This document shows, piece by piece, positions 1 through 11,620 of a stretch of 64,000 nt of DNA (positions within the stretch are counted from its first letter, which is position 1; each line of letters opens with the position of its first letter). The notes under the pieces are model-generated. The model was not told the origin of the DNA, did not search any database, and saw nothing but the letters and a program-made list of their open reading frames with translations. The stretch is from Xestospongia bergquistia (taxonomy: Eukaryota; Porifera; Demospongiae; Haplosclerida; Petrosiidae): the NCBI GenBank assembly GCA_963965975.1, contig OZ014418.1, positions 4,910,775 through 4,974,774 of the forward strand, written 5' to 3'. Made by a program: the position numbers and the translations under genes.

Positions 1-731
1 TGTGGGACTAACTAAATTAACTGCTATTAACAGTTTAGTAAGTTGGTTTGCATTAAATCTCTAAAGTCTTTAATTTAAAGACTTTAGAAGGTTTAAACTA
101 TTGAGTAAAGTTTATAAAGTAAACTGCTCAGTCTAAAGGACTCTATGGGACTAAAGAAATAACCTGCTATTAAAAGTTCAGTAAGTTGGTTTATATTAAC
201 AGTCAGAAGTCTTAAAATTAAAGAGTTTTGAATGTTTAGACTATTGAGTGAAGTTTATAAAGTAAACTGGTCAGTCTAAAGGACTCTATGAAACGAACTA
301 AATGAACTGTTATTACTAGTTTAGTAAGTTGGTTTGCATTAACCCTCTAAAGTCTTTAATTTAAAGACTTTAGAAGGTTTAGACTGTGGAGTGAATTTTG
401 TAAAGTAAACTGATAGGTCTAATGGACTCTATGGGACTAACTAAAGTAACTGCTATTAACAGTTCAGTAAGTTTGTTTGCATTAACACTCTAAAGTCTTC
501 AATTTGAAGACTTTAGAAGGTTTAAACTATTGAGTAAAGTTTATAAAGTAAACTGCTCAGTCTAAAGGACTCTATGGGACTAAAGAAATAAACTTCTATG
601 AACAGTTTAGTAAGTTGGTTTGCATTAACACTCTAAAGTCTTTAATTTAAAGACTTTAGAAGGTTTAAACTATTGAGTAAAGTTTATAAAGTAAACTGCT
701 CAGTCTAAAGGACTCTATGGGACTAAAGAAA

Positions 732-752
732 TAAACTGCTATTAACAGTTTA
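732..752. repeat. Second inverted repeat of the monomer (example copy)
   Basis: TAAACTG (732-738), a 7-nt loop CTATTAA, and CAGTTTA (746-752) form perfect 7-bp arms. In monomers where the loop reads CTGTTAA, the sequence also holds the 10-bp palindrome CTGTTAACAG. This element lies about 25 bp before the 27-bp dyad in forward orientation and is well conserved, though A-type monomers with ATTAACTG keep only the five inner base pairs. Confidence 0.8.
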
Positions 753-775
753 GTAAGTTGGTTTGCATTAACCCA

Positions 776-802
776 CTAAAGTCTTTAATTTAAAGACTTT
801 AG
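776..802. repeat. 27-bp dyad within the monomer (example copy)
   Basis: The arm CTAAAGTCTTTAA (776-788) is followed by a single central T (789) and by the exact reverse complement of the arm (790-802). The dyad is present, perfect or with one to a few mismatches, in nearly every monomer read; the centre is T or A. It is the best conserved part of the unit and could extrude as a cruciform or bind a dimeric protein. Because it is almost self-complementary, two copies in direct repeat are also inverted copies of each other, so recombination between them can invert the DNA between. The island ends at 25,105 and 26,975 fit this. Confidence 0.9.
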
Positions 803-967
803 AAGGTTTAGACTATTCAGTGAAGTTTCTTAAGTAAACTTATAGGTCTAAAGGACTCTATGGGACTAACTAAATTAACTGCTATTAACAGTTTAGTAAG
901 TTGGTTTGCATTAAAACTTTAATGTCTTTAATTTAAAGACTTTAGAAGGTTTAAACTATTGAGTAAA

Positions 968-1000
968 GTTTATAAAGTAAACTGCTCAGTCTAAAGGACT
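968..1000. repeat. Two small inverted repeats at the monomer end (example copy)
   Basis: GTTTA (968-972) and TAAAC (978-982) flank the loop TAAAG. Just after, AGTC (988-991) and GACT (997-1000) flank a second TAAAG. With the 27-bp dyad and the TAAACTG repeat, a monomer of the right subtype has four inverted repeats. The motif TCTAAAG or its complement CTTTAGA occurs three times in one unit, which hints that the 143-bp monomer grew from shorter internal duplications; that origin is inference. Confidence 0.65.
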
Positions 1001-2852
1001 CTACGGGACTAAAGAAATAAACTGCTATTAACAGTTTAGTAAGTTTGTTTGCATTAACACTCTAAAGTCTTTAATTTAAAGACTTTAGAAGGTTTAGACT
1101 ATTGATTGAAGTTTGTAAAGTAAACTAATAGGTCTCAAGGACTCTATGGGAGTAACTAAATTAACTGCTATGAACAGTTTAGGAAGTTGGTTTGCATTAA
1201 CACTCTAAAGTCTTTAATTTAAACACTTTAGAAAGTTTAGATTTTGAGTCAAGTTTATAAAGTAAACTGCTCAATCTAAAGGACTCTATGGGACTAAAGA
1301 AATAAACTGCTATTAAAAGTTCAGTAAGTTTGTTTATACTAACAGTCAAAAGTCTTTAAATTAAAGAGTTTTGAATGTTTGGACTATTGAGTGAAGTTTA
1401 TAAAGTAAACTTGTCAGTCGAAAGGACTCTATGAAACTAACTAAATAAACTTTTATTACTAGTTTAGTAAGTTTGTTTGCATTAACCCCCTAAAGTCTTT
1501 AATTTAAAGACTTTAGAAGGATTAGACTATTGAGTGAAGTTTGTAAAGTAAACTGATAGGTCTAAAAGACTCTATGGGACTAACTAAATAAACTGCTATT
1601 AACAGTTCAGTAAGTTGTTTGCATTAACACTCTAAAGTCTTTAATATAAAGACTTTAGAAGGTTTAAACTATTGAGTAATTTTTATAAAGTAAACTGCTC
1701 AGTCTAAAGGACTCTATGGGATTAAAGAAATAAACTGCTATTAATAGTTTAGTAAGTTTGTTTGCATTTACACTCTAAAGTCTTTAATGTAAAGACTTTA
1801 GAAGGTTTAGACTATTGAGTGAAGTTTGTAAAGTAAACTGATAGGTCTAAAGGACTCTATGGGACTAACTAAATTAACTGCTATTAACAGTTTAGTAAGT
1901 TTGTTTGCGTTAACACTCTAAAGTCTTTAATTTAAAGACTTTAGAAGGTTTAAACAATTGAGTAATGTTTATAAAGTAAACTGCTCTGTCTAAAGGACTC
2001 TTTGGGACTAAAGAAATAAACTGGTATTAACAGTTTAGTAAGTTGGTTTACATTAACCCTCAAAAGTCTTTAATTTAAAAACTTTAGAAGGTTTAGACTA
2101 TTGAGTGAAGTTTGTAAAGTAAACTGATAGGTCTAAAGAACTCTATGAAACTAACTAAATTAACTGCTATTAACACTTTTGTAAGTTAGTTTGCATTAAC
2201 ACTCTTAAGTCTTTAATTTAAAGACTTTAGAAGGTTTAAACTATTGAGTAAAGTTTATAAAGTAAACTGCTCAGTCTAAAGGACTCTATGGGACTAAAGA
2301 AATAAAGTGCTATTAACAGTTTAGTAAGTTGGTTTGCCTTAACACTCTAAAGTCTTTAATTTAAAGACTTTAGAAGGTTTAGACTATTGGGTAAAGTTTA
2401 TAAGGTAGACTGCAAAGTTGAAAGGACTCTATGGGAATAAAGAAATGAACTGCTATTAACAGTTCAGTAAGTTGGTTGGCATTAACACTCTAAAGTCTTT
2501 AAATTAAAGACTTTAGAAGGTTTAGACTATTGAGCGAAGTTTATAAAGTAAACTGGTCCGTCTAAAGGACTCTATGAAACTAACTAAATAAACTGCTATT
2601 AACAGTTTAGTAAGTTCGTTTGCGTTAACACTCTAAAGTCTTTAATTTAAAGACTTTAGAAGGTTTAGACTATTGAGTAAAGTTTATAAAGTAAACTGCT
2701 CAGTTTAAAGGACTCTATGGGACTAAAGAAATAAACTGCTGTTAACAGTTTAGTAAGTTTGTTTGCATTAACACTCAAAAGTCTTTAATTTAAAGAGTTT
2801 AGAATGTTTAGACTATTGAGTGAAGTTTGTAAAGTAAACTGATAGGTCTAAA

Positions 2853-3138
2853 GGACTCTATGGGACTAACTAAATTAACTGCTATTAACTGTTTAGTAAG
2901 TTGGTTTGCATTAACACTCTAAAATCTTTAATTTAAAGACTTTAGAAGGTTTAAACTATTGAGTAAAGTTTATAAAGTAAACTGCTCAGTCTAAAGGACT
3001 CTATGGGACTAAAGAAATAAACTGCTATTAACAGTTTAGTAAGTTGGTTTGCATTAACCCTCTAAAGTCTTTAATTTAAAGACTTTAGAAGGTTTAGACT
3101 ATTGAGTGAAGTTTGTAAAGTAAACTGATAGGTCTAAA
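2853..3138 (+). repeat. Reference A+B dimer of the satellite
   Basis: This pair shows the basic subtypes cleanly. Monomer A (2,853-2,995, 143 bp) has GGGACTAACTAAATTAAC near its start, AAACTATTGAGTAAAG after the dyad, and TGCTCAGTCTAAA at its end. Monomer B (2,996-3,138, 143 bp) has GGGACTAAAGAAATAAAC, AGACTATTGAGTGAAG, and TGATAGGTCTAAA. The next A starts at 3,139. Alternating A/B dimers of 286 bp recur through much of the window, in both orientations. They are the background on which the longer higher-order units are built. Confidence 0.9.
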
Positions 3139-4050
3139 GGACTCTATGGGACTAACTAAATTAACTGCTATTAACAGTTTAGTAAGTTTGTTCGCATTAA
3201 CACTCTAAAGTCTTTAATTTAAAGACTTTAGAAGGTTTAAACTATTGAGTAAAGTTTATAAAGTAAAGTGCTCAGTCTAAAGGACTCTATGGGACTAAAG
3301 AAATAAACTGCTATTAACAGTTTAGTAAGTTGGTTTACATTAACCCTCTAAAGTCTTTAATTTAAAAACTTTAGAAGGTTTAGACTATTGGGTAAAGTTT
3401 ATAAGGTAGACTGCTAAGTTTAAAGGACTCTATTGGACTGAAGAAATGAACTGCTATTAACAGTTCAGTAAGTTGGTTTGCATTAACACTGTAAAGTCTT
3501 TAAATTAAAGACTTTAGAAGGTTTAGACTATTGAGCGAAGTTTATAAAGTAAACTGGTCAGTCTAAAGGACTCTATGAAACTAACTAAATAAACTATTAT
3601 TAACAGTTTAGTAAGTTCGTTTGCATTAACACTCTAAAGTCTTTAATTTAAAGACTTTAGAAGGTTTAGACTATTGAGTAAAGTTTATAAAGTAAACTGC
3701 TCAGTCTAAAGGACTCTATGGGACTAAAGAAATAAACTGCTATTAACAGTTTAGTAAGTTTGTTTGCATGAACACTCTAAAGTGTTTAATTTAAAGACTT
3801 TAGAAGGTTTAGAGTATTGAGTGAAGTTTATAACGTAAACAGCTCAATCTCAAGGGCTCTATGAAACTAACTAAATAAACTGCTGTTAACAGTTTAATAA
3901 GTTGGTTTGCATTAACACTCAAATGTCTTTAAATTAAAGACTTTACAAGGTTTAGACTATTGAGTGAAGTTTGTAAAGTAAACTGATAGGTTTAAAGGAC
4001 TCTACGGGACTAACTAAATAAACTATTATTAACAGTTTAGTAAGTTAGTT

Positions 4051-7000
4051 TGTGATAACACTATAAACACTTTAATTTAAAGACTTTAGAAGGTTTAGAC
4101 TATTGAGTAAAGTTTATAAAGTAAACTGCTCAGTCTAAAGGACTCTATGGGACTAAAGAAATAAACTGCTATTAATGGTTTAGTAAGTTTGTTTGCATTA
4201 AACCTCTAAAGTCTTTAATTTAAAGACTTTAGAATGTTTAGACTATTGAGTGAAGTTTGTAAAGTAAACTGATAGGTCTAAAGGACTCTATGGGACTAAC
4301 TAAATTAACTGCTATTAACAGTTTAGTAAGTTGGTTTGCATTAACACTCTAAAGTCTTTAATTTAAAGACTTTAGAAGGTTTAAACTATTGAGTAAAGTT
4401 TATAAAGTAAACTGCTCAGTCTAAAGGACTCTATGGGACTAAAGAAATAAACTGCTATTAACAGTTTAGTAAGTTGGTTTGCATTAACCTTCTAAACTCT
4501 TTAATTTAAAGACTTTAGAAGGTTTAAACTATTGAGTGAAGTTTGTAAAGTAAACTGATAGGTCTAAAGGACTCTATGGGACTAACTAAATAGGCTGCTA
4601 TTAACAGTTTAGTAAGTTGGTTTGCATTAACACTCTAAAGTCTTTAATTTAAAGACTTTAGAAGGTTTAAACTATTGAGTAAAGTTTATAAAGTAAACTG
4701 CTCAGTCTAAAGGACTCTATGGGACTAAAGAAATCAACTGCTATTAACAGTTTTGTAAGTTCGTTTGCATTAACCCTCTAAAGTCTTTAATTTAAAGACT
4801 TTAGAAAGTTTAGATTTTGAATAAAGTTTATAAAGTAAACTGCTCAATCTATAGGACTCTACGGGACTAAAGAAATAAACTGCTATTAAAAGTTAAGTAA
4901 GGTGGTTTATATTAATAGTCAAAAGTCTTTAAATTAAAGAGTTTTGAATGTTTAGACTATTGAGTGAAGTTTATAAAGTAAACTGCTCAGTCTAAAGGAC
5001 TCTATGAAACTAACTAAATAAACCGTTATTACTAGTTTAGTTTGTTTGCATTAACCCTCTAAAGTCTTTAATTTAAAGACTTTTGAAGGATTAGACGATT
5101 GAGTGATGTTTGTAAAGTAAACTGATAGGTCTAAAGGACTCTATGGGACTAAATAAATAAACTGCTATTAACAGTTTAGTAAGTTGGTTTGCATTAACAC
5201 TCTAAAGTCTTTAAATTAAAGACTTTAGAAGGTTTAGACTATCGAGCGAAGTTTATAAAGTAAACTGGTCAGTCTAAAGGACTCTATGAAACTAAGTAAA
5301 TAAACTGCTATTAACAGTTTAGTAAGTTGGTTTGCATTAACACTCTAAAGTCATTAATTTAAAGACTTTAGAAGGTTTAGACTATTGAGTAATGTTTATA
5401 ATGTAATCTGCTCAGTCTAAAGGACTCTATTGGACTAAAGACATAAACTGCTATTAACAGTTTAGTAAGTTTGTTTGCATTAACGCTCTAAAGTCTTTAA
5501 TTTAAAGACTTTAGAAGGTTTAGAGTATTGAGTGAAGTTTATAACGTAAACAGCTCAATCTAAAGGGCTCTATAAAACTAACTAAATAAACTGCTGTTAA
5601 CAGTTTAGTAAGTTCGTTTGCATTTAACACTCAAAAGTCTTTAAATTAAAGACTTTTTAAGGTTTAGACAATTGAGTGAAGTTTGTAAAGTAAACTGATA
5701 AGTCTAAAGGACTCTATGTTACTAACTAAATAAACTATTATTAACAGTTTTGTAAGTTAGTTTGTGATAACACTCTAAACTCTTTAATTTAAAGACTTTA
5801 GAAGGTTTAGACTGTTGAGTAAAGTTTATAAAGTAAACTGCTCAGTCTAAAGGACTCTATGGGTCTAAAGAAATAAACTGCTATTAACGGTTTAGTGAGT
5901 TTGTTTGCATTAACCCTCTAAAGTCTTTAATTTAAAGACTTCAGAATGTTTAGACTATTCAGTGAAGTTTCTAAACTGATAGGTCAAAAGGACTCTATGG
6001 GACTAACTAAATTAACTGCTATTAACAGTTTAGTAAGTTTGTTTGCATTAACACTCTAAAGTCTTTAATTTAAAGACTTTAGAAGGTTTAGACTATTGAG
6101 TAAAGTTTATAAAGTAATCTGCTCAGTCTAAAGGACTCTATGGGACTAAAGAAATAAACTGCTATTAACAGTTTAGTAAGTTTGTTTGCATTAACGCTCT
6201 AAAGTCTTTAATTTAAAGACTTTAGAAGGTTTAGAGTATTGAGTGAAGTTTATAACGTAAACAGCTCAATCTAAAGGACTCTATGAAACTAACTAAATAA
6301 ACTGCTGTTAACAGTTTAGTAAGTTGGTTTGCATTTAACACTCAAAAGTCTTTAAATTAAAGACTTTATAAGGTTTAGACTATTGAGTGAATTTTGTAAA
6401 GTAAACTGAAAGGTCTAAAGGACTCTATGGTACTAACTAAATAAACTATTATTAACAGTTTAGTAAGTTAGTTTGTGATAACACTCTAAACTCTTTAATT
6501 TAAAGACTTTAGAAGGTTTAGACTATTGAATAAAGTTTATAAAGTAAACTGCTCAGTCTAAAGGACTCTATGGGACTAAAGAAATAAACTGCTATTAACG
6601 GTTTAGTAAGTTTGTTTGCATTAACCCTCTAAAGTCTTTAATTTAAAGACTTTAGAATGTTTAGACTATTCAGTGAAGTTTGTAAACTAAACTGATAGGT
6701 CAAAGGACTTTATGGGACTAACTAAATTAACTGCTATTAACAGTTTAGTAAGTTGGTTTGCATTAAAACTCTAAAGTCTTTAATTTAAAGACTTTAGAAG
6801 GTTTAAACTATTGAGTAAAGTTTATAAAGTAAACTGCTAAGTCTAAAGGACTCTATGGGACTAAAGAAATAAACCGTTATTACTAGTTTAGTAAGTTTGT
6901 TTGCATTAACCCTCTAAAGTCTTTAATTTAAAGACTTTTGAAGGATTAGACTATTGAGTGATGTTTGTAAAGTAAACTGATAGGTCTAAAGGACTCTATG

Positions 7001-7619
7001 GGACTAACTAAATAAACTGCTATTAACAGTTTAGTAAGTTGGTTTGCATTAACACTCTAAAGTCTTTAAATTAAAGACTTTAGAAGGTTTAGACTATCGA
7101 GCGAAGTTTATAAAGTAAACTGGTCAGTCTAAAGGACTCTATGAAACTAACTAAATAAACTGCTATTAACAGTTTAGTAAGTTGGTTTGCATTAACACTC
7201 TAAAGTCTTTAATTTAAAGACTTTAGAAGGTTTAGACTATTGAGTAATGTTTATAATGTAATCTGCTCAGTCTAAAGGACTCTATTGGACTAAAGAAATA
7301 AACTGCTATTAACAGTTTAGTAAGTTTGTTTCCATTAACGCTCTAAAGTCTTTAATTTAAAGACTTTAGAAGGTTTAGAGTATTGAGTGAAGTTTATAAC
7401 GTAAACAGCTCAATCTAAAGGGCTCTATGTGAAACTAACTAAATAAACTGCTGTTAACAGTTTAGTAAGTTGGTTTGCATTTAACAATCAAAAGTCTTTA
7501 AATTAAAGACTTCAGAAGGTTTAGACTATTGAGTGAAGTTTGTAAAGTAAACTGATAAGTCTAAAGGACTCTATGGGACTAACTAAATATACTATTATTA
7601 ACAGTTTAGTAAGTTAGTT
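4051..7619 (+). repeat. 25-monomer higher-order unit, copy 1
   Basis: The copy is defined by markers that recur 3,569-3,578 bp further on. TGTGATAACA lies at 4,051, 5,763 and 6,474, matching 7,620, 9,336 and 10,052. GGCTGC lies at 4,593, matching 8,162. ATAGGACTCT lies at 4,851, matching 8,420. Spacing of the TGTGATAACA monomer inside the unit is 12, 5 and 8 monomers, which sums to 25. Where the unit starts is arbitrary, since it is circularly permutable. The same markers hint at weaker 12- and 13-monomer sub-periods (ATCGAGCG at 5,241, 7,096 and 8,814). Confidence 0.8.
6495..7240 (+). repeat. Near-identical 745-bp block, paired with 10,359-11,104
   Basis: This block and 10,359-11,104 can be read side by side with very few differences. 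Shared rare features are GTAAACTAAACTGATAGGTC followed by the short CAAAGGACTTTATGGG (6,701 and 10,565), CATTAAAACTC, CTGCTAAGTC, and ATCGAGCG (7,096 and 10,960). All pairs have the same offset of 3,864 bp. The identity is higher than in the rest of the 25-mer copies. That suggests gene conversion or a later exchange confined to this part. Confidence 0.75.
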
Positions 7620-10600
7620 TGTGATAACACTATAAACTCTTTAAATTAAAGACTTTAGAAGGTTTAGACTATTGAGTAAAGTTTATAAAGTAAACAGCTC
7701 AGTCTAAAGGACTCTATGGGACTAAAGAAATAAACTGCTATTAACGGTTTAGTGAGTTTGTTTGCATTAACCCTCTAAAGTCTTTAATTTAAAGACTTTA
7801 GAATGTTTAGACTATTCAGTGATGTTTGTAAAGTAAACTGATAGGTCAAAAGGACTCTATGGGACTAACTAAATTTACTGCTATTAACAGTTTAGTAAGT
7901 TGGTTTGCATTAACACTCTAAAGTCTTTAATTTAAAGACTTTAGAAGGTTTAAACTATTGAGTAAATTTTGTAAAGTAAACTGCTCAGACTAAAGGACTC
8001 TATGGGACTAAAGAAATAAACTGCTATTAACAGTTTAGTAAGTTGGTTTGCATTAACCTTCTAAACTCTTTAATTTAAAGACTTTAGAAGGTTTAAACTA
8101 TTGAGTGAAGTGTGTAAAGTAAACTGATAGGTCTAAAGGAATCTATGGGACTAACTAATTTGGCTGCTATTAACAGTTTAGTAAGTTGGTTTGCATTAAC
8201 ACTCTAAAGTCTTTAATTTAAAGACTTTAGAAGGTTTAAACTATTGAGTAAAGTTTATAAAATAAACAGCTCAGTCTAAAGGACTCTATGGGACTAAAGA
8301 AATCAACTGCTATTAACAGTTTAGTAAGTTGGTTTGCATTAATCCTCTAAAGTCTTTAATTTAAAGACTTTAGAAAGTTTAGATTTTGAATAAAGTTTAT
8401 AAAGTAAACTGCTCAATCTATAGGACTCTACGGGACTAAAGAAATAAACTGCTATTAAAAGTTAAGTAAGGTGGTTTATATTAATAGTCAAAAGTCTTTA
8501 AATTAAAGAGTTTTGAATGTTTAGACTATTGAGTGAAGTTTATAAAGTAAACTGGTCAGTCTAAAGGACTCTATGAAACTAACTAAATAAACCGTTATTA
8601 CTAGTTTAGTAAGTTGGTTTGCATTAACCCTCTAAAGTCTTTAATTTAAAGACTTTTGAAGGATTAGACTATTGAGTCATGTTTGTAAAGTAAACTGATA
8701 GGTCTAAAGGACTCTATGGGACTAACTAAATAAACTGCTATTAACAGTTTAGTAAGTTGGTTTGCATTAACACTCAAAAGTCTTTAAATTAAAGACTTTA
8801 GAAGGTTTAGACTATCGAGCGAAGTTTATAAAGTAAACTGGTCAGTCTAAAGGACTCTATGAAACTAACTAAATAAACTGCTATTAACAGTTTAGTAAGT
8901 TGGTTTGCATTAACACTCTAAAGTCTTTAATTTAAAGACTTTAGAAGGTTTAGACTATTGAGTAATGTTTATAAAGTAATCTGCTCAGTCTAAAGGACTC
9001 TATTGGACTAAAGAAATAAACTGCTATTAACAGTTTAGTAAGTTTGTTTGCATTAACACTCTAAAGTCTTTAATTTAAAGACTTTAGAAGGTTTAGAGTA
9101 TTGAGTGAAGTTTGTAACGTAAACAGCTCAATCTAAAGGGCTCTATGAAACTAACTGAATAAACTGCTGTTAACAGTTTAGTAAGTTGGTTTGCATTTAA
9201 CACTCAAAAGTCTTTAAATTAAAGACTTTAGAAGGTTTAGACTATTGAGTGAAGTTTGTAAAGTAAACTGATAAGTCTAAAGGACTCTATGGGACTAAGT
9301 AAATAAACTATTATTAACAGTTTAGTAAGTTAGTTTGTGATAACACTCTAAACTCTTTAATTTATAGACTTTAGAAGGTTTAAACTATTGAGTAAAGTTT
9401 AAAAAGTAAACTGCTCAGTCTAAAGGACACTATGGGTCTAAAGAAATAAACTGCTATTAACAGTTTAGTGAGTTTGTTTGCATTAACCCTCTAAAGTCTT
9501 TAATTTAAAGACTTTAGAATGTTTAGACTATTCAGTGAAGTTTGTAAAGTAAACTGATAGGTCAAAAGGACTCTATGGGACTAACTAAATTAACTGCTAT
9601 TAACAGTTTAGTAAGTTGGTTTGCATTAACACTCTAAAGTCTTTAATTTAAAGACTTTAGAAGGTTTAGACTATTGAGTAAAGTTTATAAAGTAATCTGC
9701 TCGGTCTAAAGGACTCTATGGGACTAAAGAAATAAACTGCTATTAACAGTTTAGTAAGTTTGTTTGCATTAACGCTCAAAAGTCTTTAATTTAAAGACTT
9801 TTGAAGGTTTAGAGTATTGAGTGAAGTTTATAACGTAAACAGCTCAATCTAAAGGGCTCTATGAAACTAACTAAATAAACTGCTCTTAACAGTTTAGTAA
9901 GTTGGTTTGCTTTTAACTCTCAAAAGACTTTAAATTAAAGACTTTATAAGGTTTAGACTATTGAGTGAATTTTGTAAAGTAAACTGATAGGTCTAAAGGA
10001 CTCTATGGGACTAACTAAATAAACTTTTATTAACAGTTTAGTAAGTTAGTTTGTGATAACACTCTAAACTCTTTAATTTAAAGACTTTAGAAGGTTTAGA
10101 CTATTGAGTAAAGTTTATAAAATGAACTGCTCAGTCTAAAGGACTCTATGGGAGTAAAGAAATAAACTGCTCTTAACGGTTTAGTGAGTTTGTTTGCGTT
10201 AACCCTCTAAAGTCTTTAATTTAAAGACTTTAGAATGTTTAGACTATTCAGTGAAGTTTGTAAAGTAAACTGATAGGTCAAGAGGACTCTATGGGACAAA
10301 CTAAATTAACTGCTATTAACAGTTTAGTAAGTTTGTTTGCATTAACACTCTAAAGTCTTTAATTTAAAGACTTTAGAAGGTTTAGACTATTGAATAAAGT
10401 TTATAAAGTAAACTGCTCAGTCTAAAGGACTCTATGGGACTAAAGAAATAAACTGCTATTAACGGTTTAGTAAGTTTGTTTGCATTAACCCCCTAAAGTC
10501 TTTAATTTAAAGACTTTAGAATGTTTAGACTATTCAGTGAAGTTTGTAAACTAAACTGATAGGTCAAAGGACTTTATGGGACTAACTAAATTAACTGCTA

Positions 10601-11104
10601 TTAACAGTTTAGTAAGTTGGTTTGCATTAAAACTCTAAAGTCTTTAATTTAAAGACTTTAGAAGGTTTAAACTATTGAGTAAAGTTTATAAAGTAAACTG
10701 CTAAGTCTAAAGGACTCTATGGGACTAAAGAAATAAACCGTTATTACTAGTTTAGTAAGTTTGTTTGCATTAACCCTCTAAAGTCTTTAATTTAAAGACT
10801 TTTGAAGGATTAGACTATTGAGTGATGTTTGTAAAGTAAACTGATAGGTCTAAAGGACTCTATGGGACTAACTAAATAAACTGCTATTAACAGTTTAGTA
10901 AGTTGGTTTGCATTAACACTCTAAAGTCTTTAAATTAAAGACTTTAGAAGGTTTAGACTATCGAGCGAAGTTTATAAAGTAAACTGGTCAGTCTAAAGGA
11001 CTCTATGAAACTAACTAAATAAACTGCTATTAACAGTTTAGTAAGTTGGTTTGCATTAACACTCTAAAGTTTTTAATTTAAAGACTTTAGAAGGTTTAGA
11101 CTAT
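7620..11104 (+). repeat. 25-monomer higher-order unit, copy 2 (with two extra monomers)
   Basis: This is the second copy of the 25-mer. It matches copy 1 at an offset of about 3,569-3,578 bp until about 10,200, then at 3,864 bp (27 monomers). The shift is explained by one additional A/B dimer near 10,170-10,460, where the AACGGTTTAGT(G/A)AG monomer appears twice instead of once. The match stops at about 11,104, shortly before a small deletion at about 11,143-11,150 (GGACTATCTGGACTAAC). Downstream monomers belong to other subtypes. Confidence 0.75.
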
Positions 11105-11149
11105 TGAGTGATGTTTGTAAAGTAAACTGATAGGTCTAAAGGACTATCT

Positions 11150-11620
11150 GGACTAACTAAATAAACTGCTATTAACAATTTAGTAAGTTGGTTGGCATTA
11201 ACACTCTAAAGTCTTTAATTTAAAGACTTTAGAAGGTTTAGACTATTGAGTCAGTTTTTTAAAGTAAAGTGCTCATTCTAAAGGACTCTATGGGACTAAC
11301 TAAATAAACTGTTATACCAGTTTAGTAAGCTGGTTTGCATTAACACTCTGAAGTCTTTAAATGAAAGAATTAAGAAGGTTTGGACTGTTGAGTGAAGTTT
11401 ATAAAGTAAACAGCTCGGTCTAAAAAACTCTTTGGGACTAACTAAATAAACTATTATTAACAGTTTTGTAAGTTAGTTTGCATTTACACTCTAAAGTCTT
11501 TAATTTAAAGACTTTAGAAGGCTTAGACTATTGAGTAAAGTTTATAAAGTAAACTGCTCAGTCTAAAGGACTCTATGGGACTAAAGAAATAAACTGCTAT
11601 TAACAGTTTAGTAAGTTTGT
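11150..11620 (+). repeat. Segment duplicated at about 16,994-17,463 (offset about 5,844)
   Basis: Several linked rare variants are shared. ATTAACAATTTAGTAAG lies at 11,171 and 17,014. GAGTCAGTTTTTTAAAG lies at 11,248 and 17,091. ATGAAAGA lies at 11,361 and 17,205. All are followed by TGGACTGTTGAGTG and then TTTTGTAAGTTAGTTTGCATTTAC. Offsets are 5,843-5,844 bp, about 41 monomers with a small net deletion. A third, partial relative lies in the forward island at about 25,915-26,040. Confidence 0.7.

Larger units (their letters stand above)
192..2477 (+). repeat. 8-monomer higher-order period (about 1,143 bp), left end
   Basis: Rare variants recur at an offset of 1,143 bp, eight monomers. TATATTAACAGTC-type sequence lies at 192 and as TATACTAACAGTC at 1,335. 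The following TATTACTAG variant lies at 311 and 1,454. The matched part begins near 192 and is clear to about 1,700; the right limit is not sharp and 2,477 is simply two full periods. A further local repeat, ATTGGGTAAAGTTTATAAGGTAGACTG at 2,396 and 3,387 (offset 991, about seven monomers), lies beyond it. Confidence 0.6.

Noticed and set aside
776-802. Transcription terminator or small RNA hairpin
   Set aside because: The 27-bp dyad is AT-rich, not followed by a run of T, and is repeated in every monomer with no gene next to it.
776-802. Terminal inverted repeats of a MITE or other DNA transposon
   Set aside because: The dyad is a single continuous palindrome within a tandem unit. I see no paired ends with target-site duplications.
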